A stretch of 11,472 bases of DNA from Betaproteobacteria bacterium (GCA_025353085.1 JANXRI010000366.1:1-11472), one strand, 5' to 3'; shown: positions 1 through 5,730, numbered from the stretch's first letter. Translations and numbers: made by a program. The notes: generated by a model not told the origin, from the letters alone.

Positions 1-2
1 CT

Positions 3-113
3 CAGTTTGAGCGCGCGCGTAATGCCAAATTGATCGAGGCGGCCAACGACGACCCACTCACAGTTTCACGCAACAACAGCCAAGCCGCTCGGCTGAATAA
101 ACGAGCGGCTTAA
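3..113 (+). CDS. C-terminal tail of an unidentified protein (5' truncated by window)
   Basis: The third forward frame is open from the left edge to a TAA at 111-113 and gives 36 residues, beginning QFERARNAKL and ending ARLNKRAA. It is hydrophilic and rich in N, A and R, and I do not recognise a family. The other two forward frames close within the first 33 bases, which favours this one. The last ~30 bases of the frame form a 10-bp hairpin that contains the stop codon. With so little sequence this could be a chance open frame; I read it as the end of a gene entering from the left. Confidence 0.45.
   Translation, partial: QFERARNAKLIEAANDDPLTVSRNNSQAARLNKRAA
82..111 (+). terminator. Hairpin over a stop codon, possible terminator without U-tract
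   Basis: AAGCCGCTCG (82-91) is the exact reverse complement of CGAGCGGCTT (102-111), with a 10-nt loop. The hairpin ends at the first base of the TAA stop of the leftmost reading frame. There is no T-run on either side, so a classical Rho-independent terminator is not supported. It may be a 3'-end stabilising stem. Confidence 0.35.
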
Positions 114-140
114 TCCCTCAATGAAAAGTTGGCAAGATCA

Positions 141-232
141 AGTCTCCGATAACATTCGCTGCTCCGGCGCGGGCCGGTGTCGAGCGCTTAGCTCAAAAAT
201 CGTAGGGTGCAATAACCAACGGGCATTGCGCC
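141..232 (+). repeat. REP-like extended repeat unit, copy 1 (92 bp)
   Basis: This 92-bp unit recurs at 407-498 with two differences (193 T vs 459 G, 208 T vs 474 C). Its last 31 bp (202-232) start with GTAGGG and form a hairpin whose arms are GGTGCAAT and ATTGCGCC (one G-T wobble) around an 11-nt loop. A GTAG tetranucleotide at the foot of a hairpin is characteristic of REP elements moved by RAYT (TnpA_REP) enzymes. No RAYT gene is present in this window. Confidence 0.75.
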
Positions 233-267
233 GGACCAAAGCGCCGCAACATCAATTCTCTTGATAG

Positions 268-315
268 CCCCTGGAGGGGACAGACGTCACGGAGCAAATA
301 GACAAGCCTCAGGGG
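268..315. other. Imperfect hairpin between REP-like copies
   Basis: CCCCTGGAGG (268-277) pairs with CCTCAGGGG (307-315) with one bulged base and a 29-nt loop. It sits in the 131-bp spacer between REP-like copies 1 and 2. I see no gene in 114-606; the stretch holds the three repeat copies, this stem, and the short leader of the lipoprotein gene. The stem could be part of a larger folded repeat or fortuitous. Confidence 0.25.
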
Positions 316-363
316 TGCTTTTCGATGATTTATCACAGAGGTGTGCCGGGATTGAAATTTATC

Positions 364-394
364 GGCGCAATGCCCGTTGGTTATTGCGCCCTAC
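364..394 (-). repeat. REP-like hairpin, copy 2 (inverted, 31 bp)
   Basis: The sequence from GGCGCAAT (364-371) to CCCTAC (389-394) is the reverse complement of the 31-bp hairpin at 468-498, identical to it over the full length and different at one base from 202-232. This copy lacks the 61-bp extension that precedes the other two. With copy 3, 73 bp away in opposite orientation, it makes a BIME-like inverted pair. Confidence 0.75.
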
Positions 395-406
395 GCTCTG
401 CTAAAG

Positions 407-498
407 AGTCTCCGATAACATTCGCTGCTCCGGCGCGGGCCGGTGTCGAGCGCTTAGCGCAAAAATCGTAGGGCGCAATAACCAACGGGCATTGCGCC
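407..498 (+). repeat. REP-like extended repeat unit, copy 3 (92 bp)
   Basis: This is the second full-length 92-bp unit, 90/92 identical to 141-232. Its 3' hairpin has perfect 8-bp arms GGCGCAAT (472-479) and ATTGCGCC (491-498), with GTAG at 468-471. At 474 this copy restores the C-G pair that is a T-G wobble in copy 1, so the stem is kept. It ends 108 bp before the lipoprotein start codon. Confidence 0.75.
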
Positions 499-606
499 AG
501 CTCTACCGTAGCCGCTTACACAACTGTTCGACATCGCACAGACATCGAACTAGCGCCAATTTATTCTCTCTTCGCAGTTTATTTTTCTTATTGGAGAAGT
601 GGACCC

Positions 607-1224
607 ATGTTTACGGCCTGCGTTCATGCGTCGTTCTCCAAAGTTATGCGCCATGCGGTTTTCGTCAGCGTGATGACCCTCGCCGGCTGCGCTGCAGTCG
701 ATCACTCGCCCACTTTGACTTACCCGCCCGCCATCGCTTCCCAAGGCGGAGTAGCCGGACCGAAAAACAAGCAAATTATCCTCAGCCCGTTTCTCGATCA
801 GCGCGGTGACAAGTCTAACGTTGGAACAGTGAGAAGCACATTTGGCCTGCGCACGACTGAAGTTGTGCCCGCGAACGATGTGCTGGAATGGGTAACTTCA
901 GCGGTTAAGGCCGAGCTGGAAAACAGCGGTTACGTCGTGACGCTCGGCAGCACCGATAAAGACACTTTGCCCGGCGCGAGCGCAACGGTGTCCGGCGTGA
1001 TCCTGGGAGTCAGTTGCAACGCGAGCGACTCTGCAAAAGTGGCGCTGATCGGAAAAATAAAGCGCGCGGGGCGGGAGGTAATGAACAAGAATTACGCCGC
1101 CGATGGTTCAGCCAGATCGCCGTGGACATCGGCGGCGCAATCGTGCGCGCACTCATTGACGGTCGCACTCGCGGCATCGGTCAAGCGGTTTGTGGCTGAT
1201 GTAGATGGGATATTGGGGGGCTAG
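607..1224 (+). CDS. YajG-like outer-membrane lipoprotein precursor
   Basis: The 205-residue product is a predicted lipoprotein. An N-terminal hydrophobic stretch ends in the lipobox L-A-G-C at residues 25-28, so lipidation at Cys28 is expected; Ala at +2 favours the outer membrane. After the Cys comes a PTLTYPP segment and a region around residues 87-110 (NDVLEWVTSAVKAELENSGY) that resembles the YajG family (PF03923) in order and spacing. Those proteins are small outer-membrane lipoproteins of unclear function and similar length (~190 aa). The ATG at 607 has GGAGAAG at 593-599. An alternative start at Met14 (646) would give a shorter signal peptide but lacks a ribosome binding site. The gene is monocistronic: REP-like repeats lie upstream and a convergent small ORF downstream. 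The family assignment rests on remembered similarity and is moderate; the lipoprotein call is firm. Confidence 0.8.
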   Translation: MFTACVHASFSKVMRHAVFVSVMTLAGCAAVDHSPTLTYPPAIASQGGVAGPKNKQIILSPFLDQRGDKSNVGTVRSTFGLRTTEVVPANDVLEWVTSAVKAELENSGYVVTLGSTDKDTLPGASATVSGVILGVSCNASDSAKVALIGKIKRAGREVMNKNYAADGSARSPWTSAAQSCAHSLTVALAASVKRFVADVDGILGG

Positions 1225-1244
1225 GCTTTTCTACTGCCCAGTTG

Positions 1245-1261
1245 CCGGGTGTCAAACCCGG
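1245..1261. terminator. Short hairpin between convergent genes
   Basis: CCGGGT (1245-1250) pairs with ACCCGG (1256-1261) around the 5-nt loop GTCAA. It lies 20 bp after the stop of the lipoprotein gene and 16 bp after the stop of the opposing small ORF. Its place between two convergent genes suggests a bidirectional terminator or 3'-end stem, but no T-run follows on either strand. Confidence 0.35.
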
Positions 1262-1277
1262 GCCCGCAAAACGGCGC

Positions 1278-1487
1278 CTACTGCGCCGAATCTTTTCCCT
1301 TATCGCGGCGCTTTTCGGCTTCCTGCATATCTTCAGCAGTCGACTCGACGCGCTGCGGATGCTTCGTCTCCTCACGTGTGAGCTCTTGCTGTTGGTTGCC
1401 CGACAGCCGACGACCTGCCGGCTGGTTTTTGATACCAGATTCCTTGCTCGTTGAATTCGCCACATGCCTTTCAAGTTGAGCGTGCAT
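1278..1487 (-). CDS. Small hydrophilic protein of unknown function (69 aa)
   Basis: The minus-strand frame encodes 69 residues with no hydrophobic segment and a highly charged, Q/E/K/R-rich composition. Examples are NQQQELTREETKHPQRVES and the C-terminal EAEKRRDKGKDSAQ. This makes it a likely disordered or helical cytosolic protein. The residue make-up looks coding, whereas the overlapping plus-strand frames translate to cysteine- and serine-rich sequence of shadow type. Upstream of the ATG (1485-1487) there is only a weak GGTG at a suitable distance, so the start is uncertain; an in-frame GTG at codon 9 is an alternative. It is convergent with the lipoprotein gene. I do not recognise a family. 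The 90 bp between it and the downstream end of the next minus-strand gene hold nothing clear. Confidence 0.5.
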   Translation of the reverse strand: MHAQLERHVANSTSKESGIKNQPAGRRLSGNQQQELTREETKHPQRVESTAEDMQEAEKRRDKGKDSAQ

Positions 1488-1577
1488 TTTTGATTAGCAC
1501 CGTGATTCAATCTGAGAGACTGCGTGCCGTTTGTGTTGTAGGACCCGTACGGCGTAGCTTTTAGAAACCAGAGGTCC

Positions 1578-2807
1578 CTATTTATTTTCCAGCGGCGGAA
1601 GTCCCGCGGCCGCGGGCATGCCGGTCCACTCGGCGGCGGGCAGGCGCGCGAGTATTACCCAGCCGCCCGCATCGGTCGTGCGCCACACCACGGATTCACC
1701 TTCTTCGAGCATCGGCGGACCGGCCACTGCGTTAAAACTTTCGGCGTCGCCGACGATGACGCGCACGCCGGAGCGCGGCGCGGGCGTCGCCAGCAAATTT
1801 CCGAGCGGTGAAATGTCATTCACCGATTCCGGTCCAGCGAGTAAGCGTACCGCATCTGTGCGCCCCACGAGTCGCGCTGTTTCAAGCGCGCGGCATGAAG
1901 GACTTGCGATCAATTCGCTGAGCGTCAAGCGCATGGTCGCGAATGCGATGCCGATGGCCCGTGCCTGCTCACTGGCTGCATCGCTCAGGCTGCGCTGAGT
2001 GTTGCAATCCGCCGTGCGGCTCGAGTCAGGCTTATTTTTCTGCGCGGCGTCTGTCCCGCCATGGCGTATGTAAATGGTATAGCCGCCAAAGCGGATCGTA
2101 CCGATCAGCGGCGTGCCGCGATGTTGCAGCAACGTGTCCGGAGCGGAAGAACGCGCGGCCTGCGGCAACTTGTTGGCAGCGGCAGCGTATGCCTGCCAGT
2201 CCTCGATGCGTACGCGCGCAACCAACACCCGCTTGCGATCGATCGCCTTGAAGACGGCCGACTCGCCCTCCTGCAAATTGGGGCCGCCTTCGGTTTCGGT
2301 GAACGCAGTGTTATGCCCGACGATGACGCGGTTGGTGCCGCGCGCTGGCGGGGTGGCCATGATTTCGACGAGGCGCGCGAACGGCACGGGTTCGCTGGTG
2401 TTATCCGCGGTGAGGCCAAGCACCACTTTGTCGGCTCGAGCGTGGCCGGCGATATGGCGCGCAGTGTCCATCGTCCGGCAAAAAGGGCTCGCGATTGATT
2501 CGCCAATCGGTATGCCAAGTTTTCGAATGGCCTCACCGGCAGATTGAGCTTGAGCGTGGCCAAGCGGCGCCAGCGGGATCTGCGTGCTGCAGTCGTCCAT
2601 GACGATTACGTTCGCTTCGCTGACGTTCAGTCCGCGCGCTGCATGTCGAAAAAGTAACGTGTAGCCGCCGCCGCGCAGCGCTTCAATCAGCGCTTCGCCT
2701 TTCAATTCGTATTGCGGGTCTGGGAGGCCTTTGGTTTGCGCGGAAGCCGTTGCGGGAAGTAGCAGAGCGACGATGAACGCGGCCAGTGCGAGTGAGCGGA
2801 AGGGCAT
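1578..2807 (-). CDS. Secreted protein with two histidine-phosphatase domains, second one degenerate
   Basis: The 409-residue product has a clear signal peptide (cleavage likely after ASA at 21-23), so it should act in the periplasm. Two tandem copies of a histidine phosphatase (phosphoglycerate mutase-like, PF00300) domain follow. Copy 1 spans about 40-205: FRHAARG with R54-H55, SPFCRTMDTA with R111, and VIVGHN with H165. Copy 2 spans about 236-392: IRHGGTD with R248-H249, SPSCRALETA with R306, and VIVGDA where the second catalytic histidine is replaced by D354. The shared motifs suggest internal duplication. Copy 1 keeps all expected active-site residues; copy 2 lacks one and may be regulatory or structural. 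Substrate is unknown. The start is placed by the signal peptide, as no good ribosome binding site is seen upstream. It lies 88 bp downstream of the DUF1993 gene on the same strand, separated by two hairpin repeats. Confidence 0.88.
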   Translation of the reverse strand: MPFRSLALAAFIVALLLPATASAQTKGLPDPQYELKGEALIEALRGGGYTLLFRHAARGLNVSEANVIVMDDCSTQIPLAPLGHAQAQSAGEAIRKLGIPIGESIASPFCRTMDTARHIAGHARADKVVLGLTADNTSEPVPFARLVEIMATPPARGTNRVIVGHNTAFTETEGGPNLQEGESAVFKAIDRKRVLVARVRIEDWQAYAAAANKLPQAARSSAPDTLLQHRGTPLIGTIRFGGYTIYIRHGGTDAAQKNKPDSSRTADCNTQRSLSDAASEQARAIGIAFATMRLTLSELIASPSCRALETARLVGRTDAVRLLAGPESVNDISPLGNLLATPAPRSGVRVIVGDAESFNAVAGPPMLEEGESVVWRTTDAGGWVILARLPAAEWTGMPAAAGLPPLENK

Positions 2808-2824
2808 GCGCGAGTTTAACTTTT

Positions 2825-2845
2825 CTGGTGGCAGACCGGAGGCTG
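2825..2845 (+). repeat. GC-rich hairpin repeat, family B
   Basis: CTGGTGGCAGACCGGAGGCTG matches the family whose fuller members lie at 5676-5707 and 6391-6411. The stem TCTGGT/ACCGGA (2824-2829 / 2834-2839, one G-T wobble) closes a GGCA loop. It lies in the 17-40 bp upstream of the phosphatase start codon, where it would be part of that gene's leader or promoter. Confidence 0.6.
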
Positions 2846-2858
2846 GGCTCAGGCTCTT

Positions 2859-2886
2859 CGGGTGGCAGCCCCGGGGCTGCCACCCG
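2859..2886. repeat. Perfect 28-bp palindrome of repeat family B
   Basis: CGGGTGGCAGCCCC (2859-2872) is followed directly by its exact reverse complement (2873-2886). Each arm matches the family B repeat core, so the palindrome is two copies joined head to head. It begins 10 bp past the stop codon of the DUF1993 gene (minus strand). In RNA it would fold as a very stable stem and could act as a transcription attenuator or 3' stabiliser between the two minus-strand genes. There is no U-tract. Confidence 0.7.
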
Positions 2887-2895
2887 GAAAGATTC

Positions 2896-3399
2896 CTAAC
2901 TTGGCCCTAAATAATCCCGCTTGCCAACGGCGACGCCGTTGTGCCGCAGGATGTTGTACGCCGTGTTGCAGTGAAAACAAAAGTTTGGCATCGAGCGTTG
3001 CAACAGAAATTGCGATCCGCTGTAATCGACCGATACATCGCGGCGCGTGAGGGTAATGGTCTTATCTTCCGAACCGTCGATCTGCTCGGGCTTGAGCGTG
3101 TTCATGAACGCGACGGTCTGCTCGACGCGTGCGATGAGCTCAGCCAGGCTCTTTTCGTTTTCCTCGACCTTCGGCGGCTCCTGACCCGCGAGCCGCACGA
3201 CGTTGCGCGCATGGTTGGTTGCCTCCTGAACCTGCTTCGCAAACGTGAACATGTCCGGGAACAAACGGTGATTGAGCAGGCTTGCTTCGTCGTATTTGTG
3301 TTCTGAGTAATGAGTGGCGGATTTTTTTAGGCAGTTGGCGAGACCGTTAAGCATTTTGATGTAGATGGGGACGGAGGCTTGATACATCGATAGGGACAT
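2896..3399 (-). CDS. DUF1993 family protein
   Basis: This is a 167-residue cytosolic protein of the DUF1993 family (PF09351), at full family length. Family features seen are the N-terminal SMYQASVPIYIKML, the central LFPDMFTFAKQVQ (residues 46-58) followed by a helix ending RLAGQEPP, and the C-terminal signature from MPNFCFHCNTAYNILRHNG to VGKRDYLG (137-165). The family is predicted to be a four-helix bundle related to DinB-like proteins; its biochemical role is not established. The ATG at 3397-3399 is preceded by TGGAAAA at a workable distance, and MSLSMY is the usual start context. There is no signal peptide or membrane segment. A family B palindrome lies just past its stop, between it and the phosphatase gene. 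Confidence 0.93.
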   Translation of the reverse strand: MSLSMYQASVPIYIKMLNGLANCLKKSATHYSEHKYDEASLLNHRLFPDMFTFAKQVQEATNHARNVVRLAGQEPPKVEENEKSLAELIARVEQTVAFMNTLKPEQIDGSEDKTITLTRRDVSVDYSGSQFLLQRSMPNFCFHCNTAYNILRHNGVAVGKRDYLGPS

Positions 3400-3729
3400 A
3401 AATTTTTTCCATTAATTAGTCAAGTGAACTGACTGGTGCGGGATCATAACCGGTCTGGATGGGGTGTCTGAAGAAAATCCGACGATCGTGCAGCCTTGCG
3501 ATGCGATTCATTTACGGTAGCGGATCCTTCCGCTAGATTGAACGAGTCGAAAGCACCCGGCACTCTCGACAGGAACGTGATCAATCCCGACGTGAAAATT
3601 TAAAACGGACTGAAACCAGTGCCACGTTAGAGCCTGACAAAGCGTTCTTGTCTTGTATAGAAGTGCCAAGTGGTTTGCGGTTTCGGGAGGGCGTCGCAGT
3701 GATGCAAACTCTTGTTTCATCGCAAACAC
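3400..3729. other. Intergenic region, divergent promoters, no gene seen
   Basis: This spacer separates the minus-strand DUF1993 gene from the plus-strand toxin-antitoxin pair. It contains a 6-bp hairpin TAGCGG/CCGCTA (3518-3523 / 3530-3535, 6-nt loop). A second possible plus-strand promoter is CTGACA (3634-3639), a 16-bp spacer, then TATAGA (3656-3661). The open frames here give atypical protein and have no ribosome binding site. Confidence 0.4.
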
Positions 3730-3758
3730 TTGAGTATCACAAAATGGCCATTTATAAT
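3730..3758 (+). promoter_or_regulatory. Sigma-70-type promoter of the toxin-antitoxin operon
   Basis: TTGAGT (3730-3735) and a perfect TATAAT (3753-3758) are separated by 17 bp. Transcription would be expected to start about seven bases after the -10 box, which is the A of the antitoxin ATG at 3765. The message would then be leaderless, agreeing with the lack of any Shine-Dalgarno sequence before that ATG. Confidence 0.75.
3742..3753. promoter_or_regulatory. 12-bp palindrome in the promoter, likely antitoxin operator
   Basis: AAATGGCCATTT is a perfect palindrome in the spacer that touches the first base of the -10 box. Phd/YefM-type antitoxins repress their own operons by binding short palindromes in the promoter, so this is the natural candidate for the autoregulatory site. 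A bound dimer would block RNA polymerase. Confidence 0.55.
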
Positions 3759-3764
3759 ACGAAT

Positions 3765-4007
3765 ATGGACATTTCAGTTACCGAGTTCAAACACCGCTGC
3801 CTCGAGATCATCCGTCGCGTGGAAAGAAGCGGCAGGCCCATAACCATCACGCGCCGCGGCAAAGTGGTCGCGCGCCTGAATCCTTCGGGGCCGACGGGCC
3901 ATGGAAGCTTGAAGCCATGGGAGCAAGTGCGTGCCATCGGCGGCCGCCTGGTTGCCGAAGCGGGCGAATCGGTGCTCCACGATGAGGATTTCGAGGCATT
4001 GCGTTGA
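3765..4007 (+). CDS. Phd/YefM-family antitoxin
   Basis: The 80-residue protein starts MDISVTEFKHRCLEIIRRVE and continues with PITITRRGKVVARLNP (25-40). This is the Phd/YefM (PF02604) N-terminal fold that dimerises and binds operator DNA. The C-terminal part (about 50-80) is the toxin-neutralising tail and is more variable. It should bind and block the PIN toxin encoded next and repress the operon with it. The frame is open further upstream, with ATGs at 3744 and earlier. However, the -10 box at 3753-3758 lies downstream of those, so transcripts from that promoter can only begin at the 3765 ATG. Its TGA overlaps the TTG start of the toxin gene (TTGA, 4004-4007), giving translational coupling that keeps antitoxin synthesis ahead of toxin. 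Confidence 0.88.
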   Translation: MDISVTEFKHRCLEIIRRVERSGRPITITRRGKVVARLNPSGPTGHGSLKPWEQVRAIGGRLVAEAGESVLHDEDFEALR

Positions 4008-4405
4008 GCGTTCTTCTCGACACCCACATGTGGGTGTGGTGGCTGACGGCGGGCTCGCCGCTCACGCGCGCAGAACGTAACGCGCTCGATGCACATGCCG
4101 GACGCCGCGAATTATTCATACCCGCAATCAGCCTCTGGGAAGTGCAGGTGCTACACGCCAAACGGCGGTTCGAACTGCCGGTACCTTTCGCGGAGTGGCT
4201 CGCCCGCGCGGCCGATGAACGGGTTATCGCCGTGTTACCGCTCAGCGTCGAAGTGGTATTCGCCCTGGACGCGCTGCCCCCATCGTTTCACGGTGATCCA
4301 GCCGACCGCCTGATCGTCGCAACTGCCCGCGCGCACGCATTGCCGCTCGCCACGCGTGACGCCGCGATCCGCCGCTCGCGGGCAGCAAAAATCTGGAAGC
4401 CTTGA
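4004..4405 (+). CDS. PIN-domain (VapC-family) ribonuclease toxin
   Basis: The 133-residue PIN-domain protein has the expected acidic residues: D6 in LLDTH, E46 in LWEVQVL, D98 and D101 in GDPADRLIVATA, and D119 in ATRDAAI. These bind the Mg2+ or Mn2+ needed for RNA cleavage; VapC relatives cut tRNA or rRNA and stop translation. The start is a TTG at 4004-4006 because the first catalytic Asp lies only five residues in and the next ATG (4028) would remove it. GAGG at 3993-3996 is spaced 7 nt from that TTG, so initiation there is credible. It overlaps the antitoxin stop by four bases. All catalytic positions are intact, so the toxin should be active. The RNA target cannot be told from sequence. 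This subgroup pairs with Phd-type rather than classical VapB antitoxins. Confidence 0.9.
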   Translation: MSVLLDTHMWVWWLTAGSPLTRAERNALDAHAGRRELFIPAISLWEVQVLHAKRRFELPVPFAEWLARAADERVIAVLPLSVEVVFALDALPPSFHGDPADRLIVATARAHALPLATRDAAIRRSRAAKIWKP

Positions 4406-4574
4406 AACCAGATATCTAGCGATCAAGTCAGACCCGCGCAGCGAACTTCAGCGTGAATAAAGACGCAATCGTGTTACAGCGCTTAATTGCCAACGCAGCG
4501 CTCATGTCCGTAAATTTCAATTTTTTTAGGTTCGCGCTTGCGTGGCATATCTTTGGAACCCCGCGAGCCCTGAC
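4406..4574. other. Spacer between convergent toxin and barrel genes
   Basis: No gene is supported here. AGCGCT occurs at both ends of a 25-nt stretch (4478-4502), allowing a 6-bp stem with a 13-nt loop. A run of seven T's lies about 20 nt further on (near 4523-4530), too far for a standard terminator. Confidence 0.3.
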
Positions 4575-5348
4575 TTAAAACCTGAACCCCGCCGCCGCCC
4601 GCACCATGTGATTGTTCGAAAAGTTCACATAAGGATCGCTCGCGACGCGCGCGAAGTATTTACCGTAATCCCAGGTCAGCGATACGCCCGTGCCGTGCAC
4701 CCGCGGGCTCGTCGGATCCGAGTCTCCGCGGCCTTCTTTGTAGAACACGTCGACCGTCCAGCGATTCTTGTCATCCGGCTTGTAGCGCGCAACGAGATGC
4801 GAGATTCGCTGGCCGGTGCCAAGGCGGTCATCGCGTATCTGAAACAAAGACAAAGTTGTATTTGGCAGCGCGCGCGTGCCGAGGCCGAACAGCAACATGT
4901 CGTTCGGATCGAAATTGAGGTTGAAATAATCCTTGAGGTTCGTGCGGCCGATACCCGCCAGCGCGAAATAGCGCTCGCCGATTTCCGCCGTCAGGCTGCC
5001 GCCGAGAAACCCGCGGGTCGCGTATTGCAGCGACGGCGTGACTCTGCCGAACGGCACCTCCACCGTATTTTCATAGCCGAGTCGCAGTTGCTGGAATTCG
5101 TTCGAGCGCTGGTAGAAGCCAATCCACGCAGCATTCGCACCATAGTTGCCGCGCAGGTTTAGGTCGTACGCCGGCGTTACATTGGTGGTGCGATAAAAGA
5201 TCGGCGTGAGTTTGTAGGCGATGGCGTCTTTCGATTCTACGTCGGGCGCGGCATCTTTAACTTTGTCGGCAGCACCGTCGTCGAGGGCGAATGCCGGCAA
5301 CGCGTTGAAGAATACAACCGCCGCCAGCAATATGCATTTAGTGAACAT
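4575..5348 (-). CDS. Putative outer-membrane beta-barrel protein
   Basis: The preferred start (ATG, 5346-5348) gives 257 residues. A signal peptide runs MFTKCILLAAVVFFNALPAFA, then comes a short acidic linker (LDDGAADKVKDAAPDVESKD) and alternating polar/apolar strands to the end. The last residues, RAAAGFRF, end in Phe with hydrophobic side chains at positions 1, 3, 5, 7 and 9 from the end, the usual BAM recognition signal. A barrel of about 220 residues would suit 8-12 strands. I do not recognise the family; pore, transporter and structural roles are all open. The frame extends to 5453, but those residues are not signal-like. An in-frame GTG at 5367-5369 with GGCGG upstream is a serious alternative and gives a more basic n-region. 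A 13-bp inverted repeat lies about 90-100 bp upstream. Confidence 0.78.
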   Translation of the reverse strand: MFTKCILLAAVVFFNALPAFALDDGAADKVKDAAPDVESKDAIAYKLTPIFYRTTNVTPAYDLNLRGNYGANAAWIGFYQRSNEFQQLRLGYENTVEVPFGRVTPSLQYATRGFLGGSLTAEIGERYFALAGIGRTNLKDYFNLNFDPNDMLLFGLGTRALPNTTLSLFQIRDDRLGTGQRISHLVARYKPDDKNRWTVDVFYKEGRGDSDPTSPRVHGTGVSLTWDYGKYFARVASDPYVNFSNNHMVRAAAGFRF

Positions 5349-5436
5349 GCCTGTCGCGCGATGTTTCACTTCGCCGCCGTTGCGCCGGCCGGCCGTGTGC
5401 TTGACCACAGCATCACGCCAATATCGAAAGGGATAT

Positions 5437-5449
5437 CTGGCACTGCCAG
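5437..5449. promoter_or_regulatory. Small inverted repeat upstream of the barrel gene
   Basis: CTGGCA and TGCCAG flank a single central base. The site is about 90 bp before the preferred start of the barrel gene and could be an operator for it. There is no recognisable promoter close by, so the assignment is weak. The rest of 5349-5597 shows nothing else I can support. Confidence 0.25.
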
Positions 5450-5597
5450 GCACAATGCCGGACGCATGGGTGTAGCGATTTGACGGTATGCACAGAGTCC
5501 CTTCGTTGAGCGCGACAGCGTCGGTGCGGATTGGTTTTAGTTATGAGGGAACGCTAACGCGGGGGGCGCTGTGGCGTCAAGGATGACGGAGTTATCT

Positions 5598-5730
5598 CCG
5601 GTCTCGATCTCCGGGTGGTGGAGCCGGCGCTGGTTTTCAGGCACCGGGGGGCAGCCCCGGGGCTGGTCTCATGCACCGGGTGGCAGACCCCGGGCTGGTT
5701 TCATTCTCCGGTGGTAGACCGGAGGCTAGT
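5598..5730 (+). repeat. Tandem array of four family B hairpin units (~32 bp period)
   Basis: Units begin with CCGG at 5611, 5644, 5676 and 5708, so the period is 33, 32 and 32 bp; a partial unit starts at 5598. Unit 3 has a hairpin CCGGGT/ACCC(C)GG around GGCAG. In unit 2 the arms are CCGGGG/CCCCGG, a paired change that keeps the stem. Unit 4 has CCGGT/ACCGG and unit 1 is the most worn. The bases between hairpins (CTGGTTTTCA, CTGGTCTCAT, CTGGTTTCAT) are also repeated. Unit 4 forms the beginning of the large composite repeat that follows. Confidence 0.75.

Noticed and set aside
492..809. 105-codon plus-strand frame overlapping the lipoprotein start
   Set aside because: Ser/Arg-rich out-of-frame translation, starts in a REP-like hairpin and lacks a ribosome binding site.
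1242..1479. Two plus-strand open frames after the lipoprotein gene
   Set aside because: Low-quality translations without ribosome binding sites; the opposite-strand 69-residue frame looks more like protein.
3376..3470. Candidate minus-strand promoter for DUF1993 (TATGAT with a TTCAGA-like -35)
   Set aside because: The -35 match is poor and the spacer is 18 bp; not distinct enough to call.
3508..3729. 73-codon minus-strand open frame between DUF1993 and the antitoxin
   Set aside because: No ribosome binding site, unlikely composition, and it lies over the region needed for the toxin-antitoxin promoter.
3648..3764. N-terminal extension of the antitoxin frame
   Set aside because: The near-consensus promoter lies inside it, and the family N-terminus matches the start at 3765.
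4542..5162. 206-codon plus-strand frame antisense to the barrel gene
   Set aside because: Arg/Ala-rich shadow of a GC-rich gene; the minus frame has a signal peptide and barrel C-terminus.
5598..5730. Possible CRISPR array because of ~32-bp periodicity
   Set aside because: The repeat fills the whole period with no unique spacers, units are diverged, and no cas genes are near.
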